Below, piece by piece: positions 17,323 to 25,700 of a stretch of 64,000 nt of DNA (positions within the stretch are counted from its first letter, which is position 1; each line of letters begins with the position of its first letter). The position numbers were made by a program, and so were the translations under genes. The stretch comes from Lentzea terrae. Lineage in GTDB: Bacteria; Actinomycetota; Actinomycetes; Mycobacteriales; Pseudonocardiaceae. The stretch covers positions 325,852 to 389,851 of the forward strand of contig NZ_QFWW01000001.1 of assembly GCF_003265345.1 (NCBI RefSeq), read 5' to 3'. The notes below the pieces were generated by a model. It saw only the letters and a program-made list of their open reading frames with translations. It was not told where the DNA came from and searched no databases.

Positions 17323-17351
17323 ACTGGACATCGATTGGACGTCGGTTGGAC
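17323..17351 (-). promoter_or_regulatory. three-unit SARP-type direct repeat ahead of DUF4394 copy 2
   Basis: Minus strand: GTCCAAC, GTCCAAT and GTCCAGT, each followed by four bases, giving an exact 11-bp period. TAGCTT nine bases further is a plausible -10, in the same register as copy 1. A perfect palindrome CTTGTGCCACAAG (17298-17310) follows. The region also lies upstream of the divergent secreted protein gene at 17426. Confidence 0.6.
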
Positions 17352-17425
17352 TTACTGCGCACGCACCTTGCGGGCGCCCGGAAAGCGCTGTCTCATTAGG
17401 AGCACGCGACTTCGAGGGGGAAGCG

Positions 17426-17866
17426 ATGAAGTTCAGGACCATGGCAGTCGCAGGATGTGCGGCAGTGCTCGCCGCCGGGCTCACCACGGGCACCGCGAGC
17501 GCGACGGAAGTGCTCCCGTGTTCGACGCCGTTCACCTCCCCGCCGGTGCGGATCGTCGGTTCCGGGTGGGCTTACCAGTACCAGGTTCTGTGGTGCGCTG
17601 AAGGCGGCGTGATCACCGCGATCGAACAGCGCGTCACGCACGAGGAGGACGGAAGCAAGTGCGTCTGGGTGGGCAACGCGGAGGAGTCGCTGACGCGCGT
17701 GCCGGACGGCAGCGGTGGCTGGAACACGTTCAACATGGCCGAGTTCTCCTGCAAACAGGGCGACGGCACGGACGGGAGCTTCAACCCGTGGGCCGTCGTC
17801 ACCGTGTGGCCGAACGGGGACAGCAGGACGCCGCGCAAGGGCGTCGGCGACGAAATCCTGGACTAG
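17426..17866 (+). CDS. small secreted Cys-containing protein, function unknown
   Basis: 146 residues from ATG 17426, with GAGGGGG five to six bases upstream. A clear signal peptide (MKFRTMAVAG ... TASA, cut near residue 26) leaves a mature protein of about 120 residues with four cysteines (contexts LPCST, LWCAE, SKCVW, FSCKQ), likely two disulfides. Trp- and Gly-rich, no catalytic motif. It is divergent from DUF4394 copy 2 and shares its 150-base control region with the SARP-type repeats. Its stop overlaps the stop of the convergent SARP gene at a shared CTAG. Confidence 0.8.
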   Translation: MKFRTMAVAGCAAVLAAGLTTGTASATEVLPCSTPFTSPPVRIVGSGWAYQYQVLWCAEGGVITAIEQRVTHEEDGSKCVWVGNAEESLTRVPDGSGGWNTFNMAEFSCKQGDGTDGSFNPWAVVTVWPNGDSRTPRKGVGDEILD

Positions 17867-20859
17867 GTTTTTTCGAGCGCGGTCCTGGCCCGGTCACGGA
17901 GCCCGAGGTAGCCCGCTCGCTGCGCGAGGCCTGCTGCCTGGCTGGCCAGACCGGCGTCCGCGGTGGCCGTCGCGAGGCCGATCAGGATGTCGATCTCCGG
18001 GTACCGGTCACCCGTGCTGCGGACCAGTTCGAGTGCCTGGCGGTAGCGGCGCACCGCCTCCGCCCGGTGCCCGAGACCGAGGTCCACGGCGGCGTGCGCG
18101 GCGAGTGCCTCCACCTCGGTCCGCACGTCACCGGCGTCCTGCGCCAGCGCGAGGCCGGTGCGTGCCTGGCCGAGCGCCTCCTCACCGCGGCCGAGGTCCA
18201 GGAACGCCGCGGCCAGCCTGCTGCGCGCCAACGCCTCGCCGCTGCGGTTGCCGGCTTCGTGGTGCAGCGCGATCGCACGGGTGAGCAGGTCGGCTGCTTC
18301 GGCGTGCCGACCGCGGGCGTGCTGCGTCTGGCCGAGGTTGCCGACGTTGAGCGCTTCGCCGTAGAGAGACCCGATCTCCCGGTACCGGTGCAGCGCCAGG
18401 GTGTAGTGCTCGGCCGCCTGCTCCAGGCGGCCCATCTCCCAGTGCACCAGGCCGAGGTTGCCGAGCGCGACGGCCTCACCCGCGGGCTGGCCGAGGCTGC
18501 GGCTCACCGCCAGGCAGCGGGTGAAGCGGACCGCGGCGGCCTGGAGCCGGCCGGACTGCCAGTAGACGCCGCCGAGGTTGCCGAGCACGGTGGCCTGTGC
18601 CTCGACCCAGCCTGCTTGCCGCGCAAGCAGTTGCGCGCAGGTGTAGTGCCGGACGGCCTCGCGGTACCTGCCCTGGCGGAAGTACACGTCGGCGAGGCTG
18701 AGCCGGGCGGCGGCACGTTCGCGGGGCTCGCCGGCCTCCTCCGCCGCGGCCACGGCGGCTTCCGCCACGGCCAGCCATTCGACGTGGCGCGTGCACATCC
18801 AGAAGTAGCCGCGCAGGGCGTCGGCGAGCAACCACGTCGTGGGCCGCGGCCCAGTTCTGATCGCCGCGACGAGGTTGCCGAGCTCGGCGTCCAGCCAGTT
18901 CGACGCCTCCGCGGGCGCGGTGATGGCGGACGGTGCCCTGGCTGCGAGAGGTGGCACGGGCAGTCGCAGCATGTGCGGGTAGAGCAGCCGGGCGGCGGTG
19001 TCCACCGCGCCCAGGTACCAGTCGTACAACCGGTGCAGCGCCGAGTCCCGTTCGCCTTCCTCGAGCGAGGCGCGCTCGGCTGCGTACCGGCGCAGCAGGT
19101 CGTGGAAGCCGTGGCGGCCGGGCTCGTGCGGTTCGACGAGGTGCGCCGCGCCGAGCCGGTCCAGCAACCGGGTGGCCTGCGGGAGATCGGTGCCGGCGAG
19201 GGCCGCGACCGCCTCGGTGCCTATGTCGGTGCCTGGCGCGAGGCTCAGCAGCCGGAACAACCGTTGCGCCGCCGCGGGCAGCGCGGCGTAGGACAGTCCG
19301 AACGCGGTCCGCACCGCGGTGTGCTCGTCGCCCTGCACCGCGAGGGCCGTCAACACGTTGCTGTCCCTCAGGTCCGCGACGTGGTCCTCGATCCCGCGCT
19401 CCGGGTGGTCGGCGAGGTTGGCGGCCGCGATCCGCAACGCCAGTGGCAAATGGGCGCACAGCTTCGCGAGTTCGGCCGCCGCCACCGGTTCCGCGCGGAT
19501 CCGCTGGGGCCCCAGCACGTACGCCAGCAGTTCCAGGGAGTCTTCCGGGCTCAGCACGTCGAGGGTGACCTGGCGGGCGCCGTGCAGCGCGACCAGTCCG
19601 GTCATCCGATCACGGCCGGTCACGACGACGCAGGCCGGACCGGCGGGCAGCAACGGCCGCACCTGGTCCGGGCCGGCCGCGTTGTCCAGCAGCACCAGCA
19701 TTCTGCGGTCCGTGGTCAGGGTCCGGTACATCGCCGCCGCCGTCTCCACGTCGACGGGCACCCGTTCGGCCGGCACCTCCAGTGCGGACAGGAACTGGGC
19801 GAGCACCTCGATCGGGGGCGTCGGGCCGCCCTTCGAATGGCCGCGCAGGTTCGCGTAGAGCTGCCCGTCGGGGAACCTGTCCCGGACCCGGTGCGCCCAG
19901 TGCACGGCCAGCGCCGTCTTGCCGACGCCTGCGGTGCCGGAGATCGCGGTGATCGACACCGCGCCGTCGGCGTGCGCCGGCATCAGCTTGTCCAATGTGG
20001 ACAGAAGGGAGCTGCGGCCGGTGAACCCGGCGGGCGGCGCCGGCAGCTGTCTGGGCACGCGCAGCGCGGGCCGGGAACGCACGCCGGAGGTCGTCGTGCC
20101 GTCATCGTCGTGGAGCAGCGCCGCGTGCGCCGCCCGGAGCTCCGGACCGGGGTCGATGCCGAGGTCCTCCACGAGCCGGTCGCGTGCCTCGTGGTACGCC
20201 TGGAAGGCCTTCGCCCGGCGTCCGACGGCGTGATAGGCGCGGATCAGGCGCGCCTGCGAGGCTTCGTCCAGGGGCTGGTCCGCGGCCGCCTCCGCGATCT
20301 CGGGGAGCACGTCCCCCGCCGCGCCGATCTCGATCATCGCGTCGCCGTACCGGGCCAGCACCTCCCGCTGCTTCGCCACCAGCGCCACGACTTTCGGGTG
20401 CGTGGCGAGTGCGGGCAGGTCCGCGAGCGGCCGGCCGTGCCACAACCTCAGCGCCTCGCCGAGCTTCGCCGCGACCCGTCTTCGGTCGTCCTGTGTCTCG
20501 TTCGCCTCGGCGACCAGCCGGTGGAACGCCATCAGGTCGATGTCCACGACAGCGGAGTTCACCGCGTAGCCGCCGTTGACGTAAGGCAGAGCCGAACTGC
20601 TGGACCGCGCTTTGCGGCCGGGTTCCAACAGTCGCCGCAGGTGCTTCACGTGCGTCTGCAGCACGTTCGCGGCACTGCGCGGCGGCCGGTCGCCCCACAA
20701 CGAGTCCATCAGATCAGCGGCGGCGACCGACTCACCTTCGGCGAGCACCAGCAACCCCAGCACGGCCCGCCGGCCGGGTGGACCCAGCTCCAGCTCCACC
20801 CCGTCGTGCCACGCCCGCGTCGAACCCAGCACCTGGATCCGCACAGACCTCCCCGCCAC
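17863..20859 (-). CDS. AfsR-like SARP transcriptional regulator with NB-ARC and TPR domains
   Basis: 998 residues. Residues 8-98 form an OmpR-type winged helix (QVLGSTRAW ... NVLQTHVKHLRRLLEP) and 105-250 the bacterial transcriptional activation domain (DLMAFHRLVAEA ... DLGIDPGPELRAAHAALL). An NB-ARC ATPase has its P-loop SGTAGVGKTALAVHWA near 308-318 and ML VLLDNAAG as Walker B. Residues from about 640 on are TPR repeats (AVALGNLGLVHWEMGRLEQAAEHY and relatives). This is the AfsR architecture, which activates secondary-metabolism genes when ATP is bound. GTG 20859 has a weak ribosome site; GTG 20844 follows GGGGAGG and is an alternative. Likely targets are the adjacent DUF4394/methyltransferase genes, whose promoters have SARP-type repeats. 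Confidence 0.92.
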   Translation of the reverse strand: MAGRSVRIQVLGSTRAWHDGVELELGPPGRRAVLGLLVLAEGESVAAADLMDSLWGDRPPRSAANVLQTHVKHLRRLLEPGRKARSSSSALPYVNGGYAVNSAVVDIDLMAFHRLVAEANETQDDRRRVAAKLGEALRLWHGRPLADLPALATHPKVVALVAKQREVLARYGDAMIEIGAAGDVLPEIAEAAADQPLDEASQARLIRAYHAVGRRAKAFQAYHEARDRLVEDLGIDPGPELRAAHAALLHDDDGTTTSGVRSRPALRVPRQLPAPPAGFTGRSSLLSTLDKLMPAHADGAVSITAISGTAGVGKTALAVHWAHRVRDRFPDGQLYANLRGHSKGGPTPPIEVLAQFLSALEVPAERVPVDVETAAAMYRTLTTDRRMLVLLDNAAGPDQVRPLLPAGPACVVVTGRDRMTGLVALHGARQVTLDVLSPEDSLELLAYVLGPQRIRAEPVAAAELAKLCAHLPLALRIAAANLADHPERGIEDHVADLRDSNVLTALAVQGDEHTAVRTAFGLSYAALPAAAQRLFRLLSLAPGTDIGTEAVAALAGTDLPQATRLLDRLGAAHLVEPHEPGRHGFHDLLRRYAAERASLEEGERDSALHRLYDWYLGAVDTAARLLYPHMLRLPVPPLAARAPSAITAPAEASNWLDAELGNLVAAIRTGPRPTTWLLADALRGYFWMCTRHVEWLAVAEAAVAAAEEAGEPRERAAARLSLADVYFRQGRYREAVRHYTCAQLLARQAGWVEAQATVLGNLGGVYWQSGRLQAAAVRFTRCLAVSRSLGQPAGEAVALGNLGLVHWEMGRLEQAAEHYTLALHRYREIGSLYGEALNVGNLGQTQHARGRHAEAADLLTRAIALHHEAGNRSGEALARSRLAAAFLDLGRGEEALGQARTGLALAQDAGDVRTEVEALAAHAAVDLGLGHRAEAVRRYRQALELVRSTGDRYPEIDILIGLATATADAGLASQAAGLAQRAGYLGLRDRARTALEKT

Positions 20860-20906
20860 TGGCTCGAAGCTAATTCATCGGTCGAATGTCGTCGAACGCC
20901 GAAGGA

Positions 20907-22298
20907 TCACGGCTCGACGGCGGGGCAGCTGGTCGCCTTGACCGTCAGCTCCAGCAGGTAGTCGTCGACGCCGCCGCGGGTGCAGGCACTGCGCGGATAG
21001 GCGACGTGGCCCCAGCCTTCGTAGGTCAGCAACGCGGTGTTGCGCGGCGCCTGCCGCTGGATGTTGACCGCCCACTCGTACGGGGTGATCGCGTCGTGCC
21101 GCGCGCTGAGCACCAGGATCCTCGGTGCGGCTGAGATGTTCAGGCGGTGCGGTGGGTTGGCCGGCCGCCCTTCGACTCCGATGCACGCGGTTGCTTCGTC
21201 GTGGCCGATGAAGCTGCCGCGCAGGAGCGGTGACCGGCGCAGCTCCTCGGCGCGCAACCGCTCGTACTGCTGGAAGTTCTTGATGCGCAACGAGAAGTCC
21301 TGGCAGACCGTCGCCAGCCGGACCGACTGGTAGTTCGGCTCGAAGTCCAGGGCGCCCTGGCGTTGCGCGCTGTTCGTGGTCGCGATGACGTGCGCGATCC
21401 AGCCGAAGTCCGGACCGCCCAGGCTGTGGTACACCCTGTCGATCAGCTGCTGCCGGCCGCCCGGTTCGCGGTCAGCGCGGACGAGTGCGGCTTCCCAGGC
21501 TTGGTAGACGTTCTGGCCGTGCAGTTCGCACGAGACCGTGCGGTCGCACCAGCGGGCGAACTCGACGAACGAGTCGTCGACGGCGGCGGCGCGCTCCCCC
21601 ATGAACCGCCAGGCGTTCGCGCTGTGGTCGACGACGCTGTCGAGAACCATGGCGCGCACCCGGTTGCCGAACTTCTCCGCGTACAACTGGCCGAACATCG
21701 TGCCGTACGACAGGCCGAGGTAGCTGATCTTCCGCTCGCCCAGTGCCCGCCGGACCGCGTCCATGTCCTGGACGACGGTGGCGCTGTCGGCGTGGTCGAA
21801 GATCGGGCCGCTGCGCTCCCGGCACTTCGCGAGCACGCCCTGGTTGTGCCGCAACAGGGTGGTGAACGCGGCCTCGTCGGCCGGGTAGTGCGACGGCTGG
21901 TCGGTCATGAGGTCGGCGCAGCGGATCGGCAGGCTGTTCCCGGTGCCGCGCGAGTCGAGGCCGACGATGTCGAACCTGGCGCGCAGTTCCGGGCTGAACA
22001 GGCGGGAGAGCGCGAACTGCGCAGCCGAACCACCAGGGCCGCCGGGGTCGACCATGAGCACGCCGAGCCTGCGCGCCGGATCGGTGGCGCGGTGCCGTGC
22101 CAGTGCGACGTTGATGCGCCGGCCGTTCGGCTTGCGGTAGTCCAGCGGGACTTCGAGCGTCCCGCACTCGCCGGCGGGGTTGTCCGGGCACTGCACCCAC
22201 GCGATGGGCTGAGCAGACCACGTGGGTCCGGCGTTCGCCGGACCCACGTGGACCACCAGGACCAAGGCGGCCAGGAGTACCCGCATCATCGACCGCAC
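20907..22298 (-). CDS. secreted alpha/beta-hydrolase, tripeptidyl aminopeptidase-like (peptidase S33 group)
   Basis: 463 residues with a signal peptide (cut near ANAG, residue 24). The alpha/beta-hydrolase fold carries the oxyanion segment DPGGPGGS, the nucleophile elbow GLSYGTM (Ser near 196), HDAITPYEWA holding the likely catalytic Asp, and GWGHVAY with the His near the C-terminus. The last 100 residues correspond to the TAP-like C-terminal domain of Streptomyces mycelium-associated tripeptidyl aminopeptidases (SlpD/SlpE, Tap). It should release N-terminal tripeptides from extracellular proteins. Start is GTG 22298 after GGAGGC. A 14-bp palindrome about 40 bases upstream suggests LacI-type control. 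Confidence 0.85.
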   Translation of the reverse strand: MRSMMRVLLAALVLVVHVGPANAGPTWSAQPIAWVQCPDNPAGECGTLEVPLDYRKPNGRRINVALARHRATDPARRLGVLMVDPGGPGGSAAQFALSRLFSPELRARFDIVGLDSRGTGNSLPIRCADLMTDQPSHYPADEAAFTTLLRHNQGVLAKCRERSGPIFDHADSATVVQDMDAVRRALGERKISYLGLSYGTMFGQLYAEKFGNRVRAMVLDSVVDHSANAWRFMGERAAAVDDSFVEFARWCDRTVSCELHGQNVYQAWEAALVRADREPGGRQQLIDRVYHSLGGPDFGWIAHVIATTNSAQRQGALDFEPNYQSVRLATVCQDFSLRIKNFQQYERLRAEELRRSPLLRGSFIGHDEATACIGVEGRPANPPHRLNISAAPRILVLSARHDAITPYEWAVNIQRQAPRNTALLTYEGWGHVAYPRSACTRGGVDDYLLELTVKATSCPAVEP

Positions 22299-22336
22299 AA
22301 CGCCTCCAGCTCTGCCGTGAGGCCGCCCACCTTACG

Positions 22337-22350
22337 TGAAAGCGCTTTCA
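22337..22350. promoter_or_regulatory. perfect 14-bp palindrome, LacI-family-type operator
   Basis: TGAAAGCGCTTTCA is its own reverse complement, with the central CG-type core typical of LacI/GalR operators and cre sites. It lies just upstream of the secreted peptidase start and just beyond the LPMO stop. The regulator is unknown. Confidence 0.5.
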
Positions 22351-22375
22351 GGACGGCGGACAGCTCCCCTGGCAG

Positions 22376-23038
22376 CTAGCCGAAGTTCACGTCACTGCAC
22401 CACATGTAGGCCTGGTCGAGGTGTGAGGCCTGCCAGATCGTGAACACGATGTGGTGCCCCCGGTAGCCGGACGTCTGGACGTTGAACCTGATGTCCTTGG
22501 CCGGGGCGAACCTGCCGGTCTGCGTGATGAGGTCGAGGTTGCCCCAGCCCAGGCTCTGGGTGGTGGGGTCGAACCCGTTCTTGCTCACGTAGACCCGGAT
22601 GTAGTCGGCACCATGGCTCGCCTGGTCGTACAGGTGCATCGTGAAGTTCGCGCTGATCGAAGTCGTCTTCCAGCGGCCCGGCGTGTTCAGGGAGTTGTTG
22701 CGCGCCAGGGCGTTGCTGCAGAGCTGACCGTTGGGCGTGCTCCCCTGGAAGTTGCCGCGAAGGCCGTCCCGCAGCGCGCTCATCCAGTTCCACATGGTGT
22801 CGGCGTTGGCCTGGAAAGCCTGATAGCACATGGGATCCTGCTCCCGCATGGCGGGATTGGTGTGCTGGCTGCCCCAGGTCTTCCAACACTGGTACGCGCG
22901 GGTGGCCGGACTGACAATGGTGCCGTGCGCCGAGGCCGTCGGCGTCCAGACGAACGTCCAGGCCAGCATGCTGACGATCAGCACGAGGACGCCACGTCGT
23001 CTGTTCGCGGACCAGGAGGTGCTGGTGCTCATGCGCAT
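22376..23038 (-). CDS. AA10 lytic polysaccharide monooxygenase, secreted
   Basis: 220 residues from ATG 23038, eight bases after GGAGG. The signal peptide ends TASA, so the mature protein begins with His38 (HGTIVSP), the N-terminal copper ligand of all LPMOs. The second histidine of the brace is His142 in YDQASHGADYI. The axial position near residue 211 reads AYMWCSDV, which appears to have Tyr where many AA10 enzymes have Phe. Single domain without a CBM. The family cleaves cellulose or chitin oxidatively, using copper with oxygen or hydrogen peroxide. A CebR operator in front suggests induction by cello-oligosaccharides, hence cellulose rather than chitin. Next to a galactose oxidase and glycosidases. 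Confidence 0.92.
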   Translation of the reverse strand: MRMSTSTSWSANRRRGVLVLIVSMLAWTFVWTPTASAHGTIVSPATRAYQCWKTWGSQHTNPAMREQDPMCYQAFQANADTMWNWMSALRDGLRGNFQGSTPNGQLCSNALARNNSLNTPGRWKTTSISANFTMHLYDQASHGADYIRVYVSKNGFDPTTQSLGWGNLDLITQTGRFAPAKDIRFNVQTSGYRGHHIVFTIWQASHLDQAYMWCSDVNFG

Positions 23039-23079
23039 GAAATGGGCCTCCATTCTCCGATGATCGAGCAGCGGCGGAA

Positions 23080-23093
23080 TGGGAGCGCTCCCA
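23080..23093 (-). promoter_or_regulatory. CebR operator ahead of the LPMO gene
   Basis: TGGGAGCGCTCCCA is a perfect palindrome identical to the operator published for CebR, the LacI-family cellobiose/cellotriose-responsive repressor of cellulase genes in Streptomyces. It lies 42 bases upstream of the LPMO start. No cebR gene is present in the window. Confidence 0.8.
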
Positions 23094-23153
23094 GAGCATT
23101 TAGCGTACCCGTAACATTCCGAGATCACAACGAAGCATTGGGTGACAATGGAG

Positions 23154-23187
23154 TTCGTGGCCCGCTGGAACGCCAGCGGGCCACGAA
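23154..23187 (-). terminator. 15-bp perfect stem-loop terminator of the glycosidase/ABC operon
   Basis: A 15-bp perfectly paired stem (TTCGTGGCCCGCTGG with its complement) around a four-base loop starts four bases beyond the glycoside hydrolase stop. There is no U-tract, as is common for actinobacterial terminators. It separates the operon from the CebR-controlled LPMO. Confidence 0.75.
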
Positions 23188-23190
23188 CGG

Positions 23191-25689
23191 TCAGTAACCC
23201 TTGCGCCTGACCGTGTTCGCCACGACGAGCGGGGCGAGCTGGATCGAGTCGACGTTCGGACCCCAGGCTGCGGGGTTGCCGAACGTGAGCGCACCGCTCT
23301 GCGTGCTCAGGTCGATCGGCGACGTCTCCGGCCAGAACCCGTCCCAGGTGTAGTTGTGCCGGTACGGCGCGGTGGTCGCCTTGCCGCCGGCCTCGGTCGC
23401 GGTGAGGGTGCGGGTGACGGCGTCGGTGTTGTACGGGTGCCCGGTGTTCTTCTCGGCCTGGGCGTAGGCGACGGTGAGGTTGTACTGGCCGGGGGCACCG
23501 GAGCGCGGGATCGTGAGCGTGCCGCCGTTGCCGAGCCAGCCGACGTAGGTGCCCCACGGGCCCGCCGTCACGGCCGCACCGCCCGCCAGCACACCGGACT
23601 CGGCCTCGACGCGGACCGCGTGCCGGTCGGCCGCGGTGTCGCGCACGACGGTCAGCGTGCCCAGGGACAGCGGCATCCGGCCGGTGTTGGTGTACTTCAG
23701 CTCGGTGATGCCCGCCTTGAGGTGCACGGTCGTCGTGCCGGACCACGCACCCGTGCTGGAGCCCACCAGGTCGGCACCGGCAGCACGGCGGCCGGAGAAC
23801 GTGAGGCCCAGTGCGCTGCGGCCGATTCCGGTCCAGTCGGTGGTCAGCCGGTAGTACCCGTCCTCGGCTGCGGACACGTACGTCGTGGCGGTGCGACCGG
23901 CCATGAGTTGCGCGGAGCCGCGGGCGTCGGACAGCGGGTACACCGTGCGTTCGGGGCCGGTGAGCTCGGTCAGGTCGACGCGGTCGAGCGTGACGTTCGA
24001 GGACGCGCCGAGGAACCCGCCAGGACCGCTGGTGCGCAACGAGATCCGGTGCGTCCCCGCGCTGAGCTGGATCGGGGTGTCGTACCGGCCGCGGTACGTC
24101 CAGCCCAGCGTCGCGGGCAGCGTCAGGTTCCGCACGTGCGCGTCGTCCACGTAAAGCGCTTGCTGGCCAACGAAAGCGTTGGTGCCATAGAGCACCCCGA
24201 GGCGGTAGGTGCCGGTGCGCGGCACGGTCACGCTGACGGTGACGCGGGAGTCCGCCCGGTTCATGGAACCGACGTCCTTGCGGCCGGACGTGGTGTAGCG
24301 CATGGCCATGTCCCACGAGCCGGAGCCGTCGTCCTGGGTGTACACGGTGGCGTTCTCGACCAACCCGGACTCGGCCTCGTAGCTCGCCTGCCACGAGGCG
24401 TTCGCCACCGGCGCAGCACCGGCAGCACGCGTGATGATCACCTGGTAGGCGGCCAGCTGGTCGCCGCCCGGCACCGGCACGGACACCTTGCCGTTGACGA
24501 CGGGCACCCTGGAGGCGGTGACGACCGGCGGCTGGCCGGCGTCACCCTCGTAGCCGGACCAGGTCGTCTTCGAGACCCGCACGTCCACCTGAGACCCGAA
24601 GACCCTGGCGTCGACGCCGGAGACCGCCACGTTGACGTCAGAGGTGGTGCCGCCGAGCAGCACGGTCGCCTTGGCGCCGGACCGCGTTGCCAGGCCCTGC
24701 AAGGAGTCCCTGGTGTTCGGGCGCGGCGGCGTCACGCGGACGGTCTCGCCGGCCAGGTCCGCATACCACTTGGTGAGCCACCAGCCACCGTTCGCACGGC
24801 CGGCGCGCACGGCGTTGTCGCTCAGGTTGCCGGCCAGCGACCAGTACGCCAGCTGACCGTCCACTTTGGTGTCTTCCAGCATCGTGATCCACTGGATCAT
24901 CTGGCCGGGCACCGAGGTGTCGCGCCGGTTCGAGTACTCGTTGATGCAGATCTGGCGAGGCGTGATGCCCAGCGACCGTTCGATGGCGCGATAATCCGCG
25001 TAGTGCGAGCGGTACGACGCCAACGAGTCGGGGCCGAGCTCGTGCCACGTCGTGATGTCGGGCAGGACGTCGTTGGCCTTGGCGTAGGTGAGGAACTCGC
25101 GCAGGTGATCAGCGCGGTACTGGGTCTCCCCGATGCCGGTGATGCGGGCGTTCGGCAGGATGGACCGCACCAGGCGGTAGGCCCTGGTCCAGTCGGAGAA
25201 GAACTTCTGCTTCTTGTTGGCCCAGTCGGAGTACCAGATGCCGTCCGGCTCGTTGAAGATCGTCCAGACGAACCGGTCGCGGTCCGGTCGCGCGGCCACC
25301 TTCTCGACCTGCGGCCGCAACCGGGCGAGGTAGTCGTCGATGCCCAGATCCTCGTACGGCCACTTGCTGTAGGTGTCCTGGGTGTAGATGTGGACGTCGG
25401 TGCCTCCCGCGGCGAAGAAGCCGTCGGCGACCTTCAGCGCGTCACCGTTGGGGTGCTGGTCGCCGTCGGGCGCCTTCTGGGAGATCGTGCGCGGCCGCAT
25501 ACCCGCGATCACGTCCTGCGAAGGAACGCCGGGATCGCCGAGCCCGTAGAGGATTCCCGTGGCACCACCGTGGAACGCGCCGGTGGTGGCGGACAGGTCG
25601 ACGTTCAGGGTCTCGGTCGCCGCGGCCGCGGTCGGTGACAACGTGGTGAGCACTAGCAAGGAGGCCAGCGTCAAAGCAGGGAACCGCAT
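23191..25689 (-). CDS. secreted clan-A glycoside hydrolase (GH39-like) with C-terminal carbohydrate-binding modules
   Basis: 832 residues from ATG 25689 (ACGGAG five bases upstream; an ATG at 25704 overlaps the permease stop). Signal peptide to about residue 28. Residues 30-370 look like a TIM barrel: WTIFNEPDG with likely acid/base Glu147 and QICINEYS with likely nucleophile Glu251, a spacing proper for clan GH-A. An Ig/beta domain (370-450) follows, then two or three beta-sandwich modules of CBM6/35 style (YEAESGLVENATV ... ; RVEAESGVLAGGAAV). The sugar specificity is not readable; xylosidase- or galactanase-like activity is possible. Last gene of the alpha-galactosidase/ABC operon, so it probably makes the oligosaccharides that the transporter takes up. 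Confidence 0.8.
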   Translation of the reverse strand: MRFPALTLASLLVLTTLSPTAAAATETLNVDLSATTGAFHGGATGILYGLGDPGVPSQDVIAGMRPRTISQKAPDGDQHPNGDALKVADGFFAAGGTDVHIYTQDTYSKWPYEDLGIDDYLARLRPQVEKVAARPDRDRFVWTIFNEPDGIWYSDWANKKQKFFSDWTRAYRLVRSILPNARITGIGETQYRADHLREFLTYAKANDVLPDITTWHELGPDSLASYRSHYADYRAIERSLGITPRQICINEYSNRRDTSVPGQMIQWITMLEDTKVDGQLAYWSLAGNLSDNAVRAGRANGGWWLTKWYADLAGETVRVTPPRPNTRDSLQGLATRSGAKATVLLGGTTSDVNVAVSGVDARVFGSQVDVRVSKTTWSGYEGDAGQPPVVTASRVPVVNGKVSVPVPGGDQLAAYQVIITRAAGAAPVANASWQASYEAESGLVENATVYTQDDGSGSWDMAMRYTTSGRKDVGSMNRADSRVTVSVTVPRTGTYRLGVLYGTNAFVGQQALYVDDAHVRNLTLPATLGWTYRGRYDTPIQLSAGTHRISLRTSGPGGFLGASSNVTLDRVDLTELTGPERTVYPLSDARGSAQLMAGRTATTYVSAAEDGYYRLTTDWTGIGRSALGLTFSGRRAAGADLVGSSTGAWSGTTTVHLKAGITELKYTNTGRMPLSLGTLTVVRDTAADRHAVRVEAESGVLAGGAAVTAGPWGTYVGWLGNGGTLTIPRSGAPGQYNLTVAYAQAEKNTGHPYNTDAVTRTLTATEAGGKATTAPYRHNYTWDGFWPETSPIDLSTQSGALTFGNPAAWGPNVDSIQLAPLVVANTVRRKGY

Positions 25690-25700
25690 CGGAACTCCGT

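Noticed and set aside
20864..20897. TCGAAG, TCGAATG and TCGAACG repeats before the SARP gene, reminiscent of SARP sites
   Set aside because: Spacings are 17 and 10, not 11, so autoregulation by this pattern is not supported.
17659..20961. A plus-strand open frame of 1100 codons opposite the SARP gene
   Set aside because: Arg/Gln/Val-rich shadow without motifs; the minus strand has a complete, recognisable regulator.
24150..24165. TAAAGCGCTTGC, a near match to the LacI-type palindrome
   Set aside because: It lies inside the glycoside hydrolase coding region and is imperfect.
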